Assembly (NCBI RefSeq): GCF_029633865.1
Contig: NC_079219.1
Location: forward strand, 13,068,137 to 13,132,136
Direction: 5' to 3'
DNA length: 64,000 nucleotides
From: Lampris incognitus
Taxonomy: Eukaryota > Chordata > Actinopteri > Lampriformes > Lampridae
Position 1 is the first letter of the stretch. The number at the start of each line of letters is the position of its first letter. Below are positions 22,582-33,419 of the stretch, piece after piece. The translations under genes and the position numbers were made by a program. The notes under the pieces are model-generated. The model made no database searches, was not told the origin of the DNA, and saw only the letters and a list, made by a program, of their open reading frames with translations.

Positions 22582-23019
22582 TTTGTGGAGACTGGACGAC
22601 TGGGACTGAAAAGAGAGGACTGAGTTTCATCTTAAAAGTCATGCTGAAGAGGAGGAGCTATTCTCAGCGAAGTATCTGTTTACCTGCCTGCCTCTTTAAG
22701 TGCAGTTATCAGTCTTACAGTAGAATGAATAGTGACATTCAGCTTCCACTGATCTGAGATTTCACCTTGGTTTTTTTTTTCTTGTTTCAAGGCAATGTGC
22801 TTTAGGGTTCCTTTTATTCATCTATGCTGTTTATTCTCTCTCTCTGCCCTCTGTCAATTCCTTCCGTCTATTGCATTGCTTCTCTCTGTATTTACTAGTT
22901 TTGTCTAAATCATTTATATATTTCATTAGTGTGCAAATAAACTAACCTAAACAGATACCAGGCATGAAAAAATGCATGCCAATACTGGTGTTTTTACATG
23001 TTTCAGCCCATTTACGATA
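22582..23019. other. Upstream region of uPAR-like copy 1
   Basis: Presumed promoter and 5' UTR of the minus-strand gene for the first few hundred bases; T- and CT-rich stretches beyond. No convincing TATA box or other gene seen. Confidence 0.4.
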
Positions 23020-24204
23020 CACTGATGAGCCAAAACATTATGACCACTCACAGGTAAACCGAATAACGTTGATCATCTCCAAACAAGGGCACGTGTCAAG
23101 GTCTGGGTAGATTAGATGGTAAGCAAACGATCAGTTCTTGTAATCAACGTGTTGGACGCAGGAGAAATGCGTAAAGACCTGAGCAACTTTGACAAGGGCC
23201 AAGTTGTTATGGCCAAACGACTGAGTCAGAGCATCTCTGAAAAGACAAGGCTTGTTGGGTGCTCCTGGTCAGCAGTGGTGAATACCTACCGACAGTGGTC
23301 CATGGAGGGACAAACCACAAACTGGTGACAGGGTGTTGGGCACCCAAGGTTCATTGATGCCCTCGGGCATCAATGGACCACAACCTGCTGCGTATAGGGC
23401 TGCATAGCCACATACCAGTCAAGAGTGTCCATGATGACCCCTGTCCATCATCGAAAGTACCTGCAATGGGCACGCGAGTGTTGGAACTGGACCTTGGAAC
23501 AGTGGAAGAACGTTGCCTGGTCCGATGAATCCCATTTTTCTTTTAGATCACGTGGATGGCTGTGTACATGTGCACCATTTACCCGGGGAAGTGATGGCAC
23601 CAGGATGCACTGTGGGAAGATGACAAGCTGGTGAAGGAAGTGTGATGCTCTGAGCAATGTTCTGCTGGGAAACACTAGGTCAGGCCATTCATGTGGACGT
23701 CAACTTGACACGTGCCACCGACCTAAACATCGTTGCAGACCAGGTACACGCCTTCATGGTAATGGTATTCCCTGATGGCAGTGGCCTCTTTCAGCCGGGT
23801 AATGCACCCTGCCACATTGCACACATCGTTCGGGAATGGTTTGAGGAACATGATGAAGAGTTCAAGGTGTTGGCTTAGCCCCCAAATTCTTCAGATCTCA
23901 ATCTGATCGAGCATCTGTGGGATGTGCTGGACTGACAAGTCCGATCCATAGAGGCTTCACCTCGCAACTTACAGGACTTAAAGGGTCTGCTGCTAATATT
24001 TTGGTGCCAGATACCACAGGACACCTTCAGGGGTCTTGTACAACCCACACCTCAGTGGGTCAGTGGTGTTTTGGTGGCATATGGAGGAGTCCTCTGTGTG
24101 CCACCAAAACACTGCCAATGGATGCCCAAAAGCTGTTGGTCCTCCTACGTTGGAGGACCAACAGCATGTTAGGCAGGTGGTCATAACGTTTTGGCTCATC
24201 AGTG
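23020..24204 (+). mobile_element. Decayed Tc1/mariner element (DD36E-type)
   Basis: Terminal inverted repeats CACTGATGAGCCAAAACATT (left) and its inverse ending GGCTCATCAGTG (right) are flanked by TA on both sides. The interior retains pieces of a transposase: [54 protein letters not shown] and LIEHLWDVLD. Several in-frame stops and frameshifts are present (for example a stop after EGQTTNW near 23327). The second catalytic aspartate is replaced (PGNAPCH), so it is inactive. The interval from that position to the final glutamate is 36 residues, as in the intact element at 26869-28088. Confidence 0.9.
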
Positions 24205-24737
24205 TAACTTGACTATACTTTACATTACTGCTGACGAGGTTCCAAAGCATGCAGATTCATTCATCCTAACTTCCTGCCAACCACTGGTTTCCCTTCATAT
24301 AGTTCAACCTGCAGAGACTTAAAATTTGCTTGAGATAGGTAATCCATCACAGTCAACATTATTTGCCTTTACTTTTTGTAAGTTATGTTATAATACAGTT
24401 ATATGATAATACAGGGATAATGCAGTTGAGAGCCCAGACAAATTTGAAAAGTTGTCTGTTCAGTCACAACACATTTGAAGACAAAGGCTTAGCATGGTAT
24501 TTTAGGTTTTGCAATAGTTAACCAACTTCTCAATTTTCTTTAATTCAAACATTCAGGGGGTAAACCCTCCTTAATATTCTCTGCCTCTGCTGCTGATAGT
24601 TCTGTCGCCATGAAGAACTCATGTATGTTTAAATTTCAAATGAAAAAAAAAAACAAACAAGTGAAAGTAGTCACAACAAATGTGTGATAACTGCTCAAAT
24701 TTGCACTTTCATCTGCATTATCCTGCAATGATAATGG
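24205..24737. other. Intergenic, no feature seen
   Basis: AT-rich unique-looking sequence with a short A-rich run near 24644-24660. Confidence 0.4.
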
Positions 24738-25030
24738 TCATTCATTCATTCATTATCCCAACCGCTTATCCTCCTCTCAGGGTTGCGGGGATGCTGGAGC
24801 CTATCCCAGCAGTCATTGGGCGGGGAGACACCCTGCACAGGCCACCAGGCCATCACAGGGCCCACACACACACACACACACACACATTCACACCTAGGAA
24901 CAATGTAGTATGGCTGAGGCCAATTCATCTGACCTACATGTCTTTGGACTGTGGGAGGAAACTGAAGTACCCAGAGGAAACCCACGCAGACACGGGGAGA
25001 ACATGCAAACTCCACACAGAGGACCCTGAG
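24738..25030 (-). mobile_element. tRNA-derived SINE (type 1), headless copy
   Basis: Reads on the minus strand from GTCCTCTGTGTGGAGTTTGC through TTTCCTCCCACAGTCCAAAG and GGGATAGGCTCCAGCATCCC to an ATGA/ATGG-rich tail. A CA microsatellite (24858-24886) sits at the same internal site as in the copies at 31446 and 36794. The tRNA-like head is absent. Confidence 0.75.
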
Positions 25031-25596
25031 AGGGCACAGCACCAATGCTGGCCGTTGCTAATGTGGGCCTCAACCAATCCAGTATGATCTTGGCAATCAC
25101 ATACTGATTTGGCAAAATGTTACGTGGGATGCCCTTCCTGACACAACCCCTAACCCTATGGACGGGGCCACAGGTAAAGCGTTGGATGCCATCCCAGTAG
25201 TCATGGACTTGTGCGTCATACCGTACTGATGAATGGAAACTAATGGCTGGCTGGAAGGAAAGAAACACACATTGGAAAAAATAAACTCCAGCACACTTTG
25301 GAAAATAGTTGACACTGATGTATATGTGATTTGTCGTAAACAGGCTAAAATGTGTAAAAATGCCTTGAGACCTGTCTGAACTCTTGAGTCCTTGCTTTGA
25401 TCACAGCCCTGTTTGGAAATCAATTCTGGGGGTTGTGGTCAGAATCTTTAACCTAATTTGACCCTAGTTGTTTTCCACAAAGGTGGGAGACTAACTATAT
25501 CATGTAGCTGTCTAATCAGGTAACCTGCTGAGAGACAGGCCAAAATTTTACTTATGATTTTAGTGGGGCCATGTTACTATGTATAGGTAAGATATC
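25031..25596. other. Unassigned, possibly old repeat
   Basis: A GTGGGATGCCCTTCCTGACA segment near 25123 resembles fragments of fish interspersed repeats. Nothing coding. Confidence 0.35.
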
Positions 25597-25890
25597 CATC
25601 CAGCCATCCATCCATTATCTAAGCCGCTTATCCCAACCTGGGTGGCGGGATGCTGGAGCCTATCCCAGCAGTCACTGGGCAGCAGGAGGGAGACACCCTG
25701 GACAGACCACCGAAACTCCTCACTGTCAGGTGAAAAGAAGCGGCTGGCGACTCCACATGTATCGGAGGAGGCATGTAGTAGTCTGCAGCCCACCCCAGAT
25801 TGGCAGAGGGGGTGATGCAAGAACCGGGACAGCTCAGAAGAGTGGGGTAATTTGCCAGGTACAATTGGGGAGAAAAAAAGGGGGGGGGAA
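25597..25890. mobile_element. Joined fragments of SINE type 1 (-) and SINE type 2 (+)
   Basis: 25597-25704 is the 3' part of SINE type 1 in minus orientation. From 25705 the sequence is the 3' half of SINE type 2 in plus orientation (GAAACTCCTCACTGTCAGG ... GGGGTAATTTGCCAGGTACA ... GAGAAAAAAAGGGGGG). Both are truncated exactly at the junction. Confidence 0.7.
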
Positions 25891-26868
25891 TCAACAACAA
25901 AAAAAGAAGAGAAGAATCAAACATCAGGGACAGAAAAACTACGGCGGGGACAGTTCCATCCTCATCTGTGTCTCAGTGTGTCAAAATGCAGGCGGATCCT
26001 GATCTGGACTCGACTCCGCCAAGAAGACAACAACAGCAACAATCGCCACCACGGCTCCTAGTAAACCAGCCTACAGCACCACCCTAACCGGCACCGCAAT
26101 ATCCAGATCTTAGTCATCTGGGTGGAGCTGGCAGTACAGATCACGTATCTCCACCACCATATATGGGAATGGAAAAGGTGTCACCACATCATACCAGGCA
26201 AGGAACCCAATATCGTGCTACACCAGTATGACAAGACACCGCAGGCAGTGTGTGTGATGTCATTAATCTCACGGTGATCGAGGTGGCAGACAGACAAGGA
26301 AATGGTCAATTGGTACATAGACCATGGAAACTTAAAAATATTAAAAAAGTGTCATCTCACCTCCCTGTTGTTACTGACAGTGGAGCAAAGTTCATTGAAC
26401 AACTCCAGATATTTTGCAGAGAATTCTAACCCACAATCACTGAACTCTGACATCTTCTCATGTCACACATGGGAAACCAATGGGAAAGAGTTTCTGCAGG
26501 GTTTCCAGAAGAGGACGTAAGACTCACCAACATAGACTATGACCACAATGACAACCAAAATTACAAAAATGCAGTCAACCGCTTGTGCGAGCGTATTTGA
26601 GTGGCCTTCCCATTGAGAATGGACATGACTAAAATCTGTGCTTGCAAGCAGAAGGATGGCGATGCTGTTGCTGACTATCTTGTCTGCTTACAAGAGGTCC
26701 ACACTGTCCATTGTGGCATTGAAAGACCTGCTGCCATAGGGCCAAACGACCCACTCACCGCTTGAGAAGCCCATCTTTATGATTGCTTCATGAATGGTAT
26801 AAAGCCTGAAATTGCTGATATGGTAAAATGCACATGCATCACCCGGGACTCGAATCTCCTACTATCTA

Positions 26869-28088
26869 CACTCACTGGCCACTTCATTAGGCACACCCGT
26901 CCAACTGCTCGTTAACGCAAATTTCTAATCAGCCAATCACATGGCAGCAACTCAATGCATTTAGGCATGTAGACATGGTCAAGACGATCTGCTGCAGTTC
27001 AAACCGAGCATCAGAATGGGGAAGAAAGGTGATTTAAGTGACTTTGAACGTGGCATGGTTGTTGGTGCCAGACGGGCTGGTCTGAGTATTTCAGAAACTG
27101 CTGATCTACTGGGATTTTCACGCACAACCATCTCTAGGGTTTACAGAGAATGGTCCGAAAAAGAGAAAATATCCAGTGAGCAGCAGTTCTGTGGGCGAAA
27201 ATGCCTTGTTGATGCCAGAGGTCAGAGGAGAATGGCCAGACTGGTTCGAGCTGATAGAAAGGCAACAGTAACTCAAATAACCACTCATTACAACCGAGGT
27301 ATGCAGAAGAGCATCTCTGAACGCACAACACGTCGAACCTTGAGGCAGATGGGCTACAGCAGCAGAAGGCCACACCGGGTGCCACTCCTGTCAGCTAAGA
27401 ACAGGAAACTGAGGCTACAATTCGCACAGGCTCACCAAAATTGGACAATAGAAGATTGGAAAAACGTTGCCTGGTCTGATGAGTCTCGATTTCTGCTGCG
27501 ACATTCGGATGGTAGGGTCAGAATTTGGCGTCAACAACATGAAAGCATGGATCCATCCTGCCTTGTATCAACGGTTCAGGCTGCTGGTGGTGGTGTAATG
27601 GTGTGGGGAATATTTTCTTGGCACACTTTGGGCCCCTTAGTACCAATTGAGCATCGTGTCAACGCCACAGCCTACCTGAGTATTGTTGCTGACCATGTCC
27701 ATCCCTTTATGACCACAGTGTTCCCATCTTCTGATGGCTACTTCCAGCAGGATAACGCGCCATGTCATAAAGCTCGAATTATCTCAGACTGGTTTCTTGA
27801 ACATGACAATGAGTTCACTGTACTCAAATGGCCTCCACAGTCACCAGATCTCAATCCAATAGAGCACCTTTGGGATGTGGTGGACTGGGAGATTCGCATC
27901 ATGGATGTGCAGCCGACAAATCTGCAGCAACTGCGTGATGCTATCATGTCAATATGGACCAAACTCTCTGAGGAATGTTTCCAGTACCTTGTTGAATCTA
28001 TGCCACGAAGGATTAAGGCAGTTCTGAAGCTAAAAGGGGGTCCAACCCGGTACTAGCAAGGTGTACCTAATAAAGTGGCCAGTGAGTG
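26869..28088 (+). mobile_element. Tc1/mariner transposon, DD36E type, apparently complete
   Basis: 1,220 bp between TA dinucleotides (26867-26868 and 28089-28090). Terminal inverted repeats of about 30 bp: CACTCACTGGCCACTTCATT on the left, and a right end reading AATAAAGTGGCCAGTGAGTG. A single long open frame fills the interior. It sits between ERV capsid-like and reverse-transcriptase sequences. Open frame, two TIRs and TA duplications together suggest a recent arrival. The 36-residue interval between the second aspartate and the glutamate points to the DD36E branch (called Incomer in the literature, from memory) rather than the usual DD34E. Confidence 0.93.
27016..28056 (+). CDS. Tc1/mariner transposase (DD36E), open
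   Basis: 346 aa. Cut-and-paste DNA transposase acting on the element's own inverted repeats in the nucleus. Residues ~1-110 hold two helix-turn-helix DNA-binding parts ([40 protein letters not shown]) with a GRKC linker where many relatives have GRPR. The catalytic domain shows D1 in VAWSDESRF, a glycine-rich [14 protein letters not shown] strand, D2 in [10 protein letters not shown] and E in LNPIEHLWD, with 36 residues between D2 and E. Length matches the family (~340 aa). The ATG at 27016 gives the usual [13 protein letters not shown] start. No in-frame stop, so it could encode a full protein; whether it is active is unknown. Confidence 0.93.
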   Translation: MGKKGDLSDFERGMVVGARRAGLSISETADLLGFSRTTISRVYREWSEKEKISSEQQFCGRKCLVDARGQRRMARLVRADRKATVTQITTHYNRGMQKSISERTTRRTLRQMGYSSRRPHRVPLLSAKNRKLRLQFAQAHQNWTIEDWKNVAWSDESRFLLRHSDGRVRIWRQQHESMDPSCLVSTVQAAGGGVMVWGIFSWHTLGPLVPIEHRVNATAYLSIVADHVHPFMTTVFPSSDGYFQQDNAPCHKARIISDWFLEHDNEFTVLKWPPQSPDLNPIEHLWDVVDWEIRIMDVQPTNLQQLRDAIMSIWTKLSEECFQYLVESMPRRIKAVLKLKGGPTRY

Positions 28089-30734
28089 TATAATGCAGTA
28101 CTGAAAAATAGCTTAGAATCTCTCTCGTGCTGCCCGAGGGCAGTGTCCTCCTGCAGTATGTAGATGATTTAATGATCTGCTCACCAACACAACAGGCCTG
28201 TGAAAAAGACACATTCGCACTACTTACATATCTTGCTGAAAATGGCCATAAAGTGAGCCTGTCCAAATTCCAGTTTGTCCCTGACAAAGTTTCATTTTTG
28301 GGTCATGTGATCACTGCAGAAGGCAAATCCCTCTCACCCAAGCATACTGAAGCCATCCAAAATATTCCTAAACCGATCATGAAGAAACAAATCATGAGTT
28401 TTTTTGGGCACGACGTCCTATTGCAAACAATAGATTCCAAAATACGCTGAACTAGAGGCACCATTGGCATCAAAAAGGCCTCAGTGCAGAAGATGCAGTA
28501 GTCTGGACACCTGAAGCTGCTGCTTCCTTTATCACATTGAAGCAGGCCTTGCAAACAACACCCAGGTTGGATCTACCAGACCATTCACACAGACTGTGGA
28601 CAAAAGAGGAGGTTATATGACATCAGTTTTGCTGCAAGAACAGGCTGACAGTGACCTGTAGCCTACTTCTCATGTAAACTTGACTCTGTAGCTGCAGGAC
28701 TTCCCTCCTGCCTCAGAGCTGTAGCAGCTGCTGAAAAGGTTGTGGTTGCATCATGTGACATTGTTGGCTACTCCAACTTGACTTTATTTATTCCACATGC
28801 AGTCTCTTTGATTCTGCTTGAACAAAAGACATCCCATCTTTCCACAGCCAGTTGGCTAAGATATAACAACGGTATTGTTAGATATGCCTAATATCACTGT
28901 GAAAAGATGCACTGTTCTTAACCCTGCTACTCTTCTGCCTGCCCCAGGTGACGGAGAGGAGCATGATTGTTTTGCAGTCATAATGGAAGTTTGTTCTCCC
29001 ATGCCAGATTTAAAGGAGACACCTCTGCAGAATGCTGACCTAGAACTTTTTGTTGATGGATTGGCATCTCGCAACCCAGACACTGGGAAACAAAAAACAA
29101 GCTGGATTTGCTGTGGTAACTCAACACAAAACTCAAATTGCACAGTCCTTACCATCTAACTACTCGGCCCTGGCTGCAGAATTAAAGGCTCTCACAGAAG
29201 CCTGTAAATTGGCTCAGGGCAAATCTGTCAATATGTACACTGACAGCAGATATGCATTTGGTGTTGTCCATGATTTTGGCAGCCTGTGGAAATACAGACA
29301 ATTTCTCACATCATCTGGAAAACCAATTGGCCATGACAAACCGGTCTCTTGAGTTGCTCACTGCCACCCTCCTGCCCAAACACATAGCTGTGTGTAAATG
29401 TGAAGCATTTCTCAGGGCAATGCTAAGACGGATGCAGCTGCAAAAATGCAGCAAAACAAAAAACGATCAAAAGATCCCACCAGAAATGATACCACAGTGT
29501 GCCTCTGTTGAGTCTAACCCACTAACACCCACACTTGACTCACAGCAACTGTAGCAAAGATCCTCGCTGGATGAAAAAGCTGCTTGGAAAACGTGTGGCT
29601 GTGTTGTCACTGATGGTATTTGGTTGGGTCCTGATGGAAAACCATGCTTACCAAAATATTTGCTCCCTCATTATGCAAAATTGACACATGGAAAGGATCA
29701 TGTGTCAAAAGGGGGGATGATGAGTGAAATCTAAAAATATTGGTTCACAAAAGGTTTCTCAAATTTCTCACAAAAATGTTGTCAAAATTGTGTCATCTCT
29801 GCTAGCAACAATGCTTGTTGAGCTATCCAAACACCGCAAGCCACTCACCCACCACCAGACAAACCATTTGATCAATTACAAATGGATTTTATTGAGCTAA
29901 CACCCAGTGAAGAGAAAAGGTATTGTTTGGTGATCGTTGCCATGTTTTCTAAATGGGTTGAGGCTTTCCCTACATCAAAACAGGATGCTAGTGCAGTGGC
30001 AAAGGCATTAATCAGGGCAATCATTCCAAGATGGGGAATTCCAAGAAAAATCAGTAGTGATAATGGCACACCCTTTGTCAACATGGTCTTAAAGAAAGTA
30101 GGAGAATACCTAGGCATAAACACGAGACAACACTGTGCCTACCACCCAGCTCATGGAGGAGCAGTTACAAGGGGAAAAGGGCGCAATAAAAAACAAAATT
30201 GTCCAAATGCTGTGAAGATACAGGTTTGGCATGGACAAAGGCTCTCCTTATTGTGTTAATGCATATGACAGCAAGGATCAGAAGCAGGAGTGGATGAAGC
30301 CCATTTGAGATTTTGTTCGGGAGACCACGCAACACTGGGATTGGATCTGTTAAAAGGCAACTCCCAAAAAACTAGCCATTGTGAAGATGAAATGTTGCAT
30401 TATGGTGCAAACCTCTCCTCTGTGCTTTCTGATATCCACAAGCAGGTTAAAGCAGCCCTTCCCCAGCCAGCATCTGGACCACTACATGACTTGAGGCCAG
30501 GGGGCTGGATAGCGGCGAAGGACCTAAGAAGGAAAACAAGGCAATAGAAACAGCAGTAAAGGTTGCAGAAAGGGCAACGTGGATACATGCCAGCCATTGC
30601 AAGAGAGTTCCAGAACCAAAAGACGACAGCACAACCACGCCCGACACTCAGAAAGGGAACTGATCTGTCCCCCATTTTGTAACTGGTGCATAGCGAAGGG
30701 TGAGAAACCACACCAGGTGCTCTTGACTCAAACA

Positions 30735-30908
30735 CAACTGTTTGTGTTGTTTGCTTTGTTCTCTCTGTTTTTGTTTTTTGTTTTTGGTGGTGTCGTTTTG
30801 GGGAAATTTTGGATATGTGTTTTTATCTTTTGTGTTGCACTGCTGTGGGCTGGGGGAAATGAAATTTCATTTCATTCAATGAAATGACAATAAATTGTTT
30901 CTGAGTTC
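30735..30908 (+). repeat. Retroposon 3' tail
   Basis: T-rich stretch, then GAAATTTCATTTCATTCAAT, GACAATAAATTG and TTTCTGAGTTCTG, a typical teleost LINE-type 3' end just downstream of the ERV remains. Confidence 0.5.
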
Positions 30909-31445
30909 TGCAAAGGGAATTAATTATTACTGGGAAATTGCTCTCCCCTCCTTCAGTGGGTGTTCACACAACCACTCTCCTCAATGACTTTCTACGTTTC
31001 TTACACGTTACACCACTGCAGACTGGCACAAGGCATTGGCTTCTAATGTCTTGGAATCCATGTTGATGGGGGGGGGGGGCTCAATGTACAAAATCCTAAT
31101 GCTCAAGAATTTTATCCAATTATTGTCTCTGTTGGTACACTGATTTAGTTCTTTTGATTACTATGGTTTCTGGAGGGAAATTGCTGTTGTTATTCTACCA
31201 TACTTTCAAGATGCCCCTTCGTGGTTTCATGAATTCTTCAACAAAAATTTCCACAACCCTTGACAACAAGCACTTAGTTTGCAAGTACTTATAAAGACAA
31301 TAATTTATTCGTATCAAATGAAGTAGACAAAACGTGATACTTTTTGTTTTTGATCATATCTTGTACACAACTTCACATTTTGCCGAACTGATACAATTGC
31401 CATCTGCATGCAGCTTATGAAAGTGAGTAGCTAAGGCTGAATTAC
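30909..31445. other. Unassigned spacer
   Basis: Contains a G-run at about 31069-31079 and otherwise AT-rich sequence. It may be further ERV debris but shows no clear motif. Confidence 0.35.
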
Positions 31446-31842
<397 letters not shown>

Positions 31843-31844
31843 AG

Positions 31845-32145
31845 GTCCCAGCAAAAATGCCTCTTTGGGGCCCATGTGGGGCCACTGCGGTCAGGAGCAG
31901 AGGGCCCACTGTGGGCAGCCCACTGTGGGCCCCGTTACCGGCATGAAATGTGGGGCACGTGGGCCCCACACTAAAGGCCCCTGGTGGGGCCCCAGTGGGC
32001 AGCCCACACTCTGGGCTCAGTGTGGGCTGCCCACACTAAGCAGAGTGGGCCCTCAGTGGGACCCATTGTGGGCCTGCAGCATGCCCATAGTATGCCCACA
32101 CTTTGGGCTGGGAGCAGTAGTCCTACACGGGCCCATAGTGCCCCA
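31845..32145. repeat. GTGGGC/GCCCAC-rich block, left
   Basis: Dense alternation of GTGGGC and its inverse GCCCAC plus GGGGCCC, giving many overlapping short palindromes (e.g. GAGGGCCCACTGTGGGCAGC). A matching block is at 32687-32845. Confidence 0.75.
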
Positions 32146-32376
32146 TGTGTACCTGGTATATGCTAGTGACATTTATTGACAGCTAGCTCAAACAAAAAAA
32201 ATGAAGAAAATATAAATTATACGAAGAAAGAATTTATTGAAAATTGGAAACAATTGGAATTGAAAAACAAAACTATATACCAAATTAAATGCTTTTGTAA
32301 AACAGAACAACAAACATAGAACAACATTTGAACACAATAAGAACATTAAATCTAAAAAAAACAACATTAAGACTAT

Positions 32377-32492
32377 TTATTTTTTGCTCTTTCTGCTCCT
32401 TCCTCCGTCTCTATCCCTGGCATTTCTGAGCCACATTTTAATGGCAGCTTCCACCTCGGATGCTGTGGCCCGGCTGCTTTTTGTCACAGCAT
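32377..32492 (-). CDS. Possible last exon of a DUF4806-type protein
   Basis: Preceded on the minus strand by a good acceptor (TTGTTGTTTTCTTCAG). The exon supplies two bases of a split codon and then reads AVTKSSRATASEVEAAIKMW, LRNARDRDGGRSRKSKK, stop at 32377-32379. An AATAAA overlaps the stop. The EVE.AI..WLR.A.DR pattern with a basic tail resembles the C-terminus of DUF4806 proteins, which are numerous in fish and often sit in repeats. Upstream exons were not found. It is bracketed by GTGGGC-rich blocks, so a transposable-element gene is plausible. The family assignment comes from a short motif and is tentative. Confidence 0.4.
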
Positions 32493-32686
32493 CTGAAGAA
32501 AACAACAATTGAAATGTAAGTGCACAGTATGAGTTAGCCACAGGTAGAGTATTTAATCTAGCCTGGCCTGGGGTCAGACTATATGCAGCTTTGGGCATGG
32601 GTGGTAAATAAAAAGATTGAGTACCGCTTACCCTAAAGCAGTTGTAATCTTAAAACGTTTTAACTGTACTGTCAACAGGGGGTTGA

Positions 32687-32845
32687 CCTCAAAGATCAAA
32701 ACTGCTGTGGGCCCTGCATGGGCTAACCCACAGAGGGCATATGTGGGCTTACTTTGGGTAAGACCACAGTTGGGCTTGCCCACAGTAAGCCCACATAGTT
32801 GCCTCAAAGGGCAAAACTGCTATGGGCCCCGCATGGGTCCCTTAC
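32687..32845. repeat. GTGGGC/GCCCAC-rich block, right
   Basis: Two direct units starting TCAAAG..CAAAACTGCT.TGGGCCC at 32687 and about 32803, with GTGGGC/GCCCAC motifs between. Same motif family as 31845-32145. Confidence 0.7.
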
Positions 32846-32870
32846 TTCACTTGCACTACACCATCTAGGT

Positions 32871-33418
32871 CTTTTTAGTAGTATTCTCATAGCATCATTA
32901 TAAGTTACTCAAAGCCTCTGTAAGCTTGTTTTTTTATAGTTTGGCCACAGGTGTGCAGTATAGAGCATTGTACAATATGCTCTGAACAGTGACATCTTCA
33001 CACTAACTGAACACATACTGATATATTATCATTTGCATTTCATATTTTGGAAACACTGGAAAATTCTAAACAACACAGAGTGTTAACGTTTGTTCCAAAG
33101 GACTATGCATGTATTCCCTTCACATGTATGGAAAAATCACACTTTTATTTTTACCTTTAAGGTAATAACTGTCAGTGTAGTCAGAGGGGTCTAACAACAT
33201 ACTCTTGTACAAGCGATATCTTGACTGTAAACGATTCCAGTTGTTTAAATGGAAAAATCCGCAGTACAGCTTTAACTAATTCACTCCTCAGACTAGAAAA
33301 GCACAATCTGAGACCCAGATGCAGAATACCAGTAGTTAAAGGGGGCATTGCTACGAATGCTGTAAGAAAATCTTGATTTTACTCAGTGTGAAAAGTAATA
33401 TGCAAGCTGCAAAAGAGC
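32871..33418. other. Unassigned spacer
   Basis: AT-rich, no coding sequence or clear repeat. Confidence 0.4.
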
Positions 33419-33419
33419 A

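Larger units (their letters stand above)
25960..30560 (+). mobile_element. Endogenous retrovirus remains (class I, gamma/epsilon-like), carrying a Tc1 insertion
   Basis: Gag-like capsid sequence (DAVADYLVCLQEVHTVHCGI, CFMNGIKPEIADMVK, about 26640-26835). RT with LLQYVDDLMICSPTQQACEK (28130-28400). RNase H (LELFVDGLASRNPDTGK, MYTDSRYAFGVVHDFG; about 29040-29290). Integrase (MDFIELTPSEEKRYCLVIV, WGIPRKISSDNGTPF; 29880-30250) and its C-terminal part near 30290-30540. A complete Tc1/mariner element lies at 26869-28088, and sequence between capsid and RT is missing. LTRs not found. Broken, at least ten breaks; old. Fossil; ends approximate. Confidence 0.8.
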
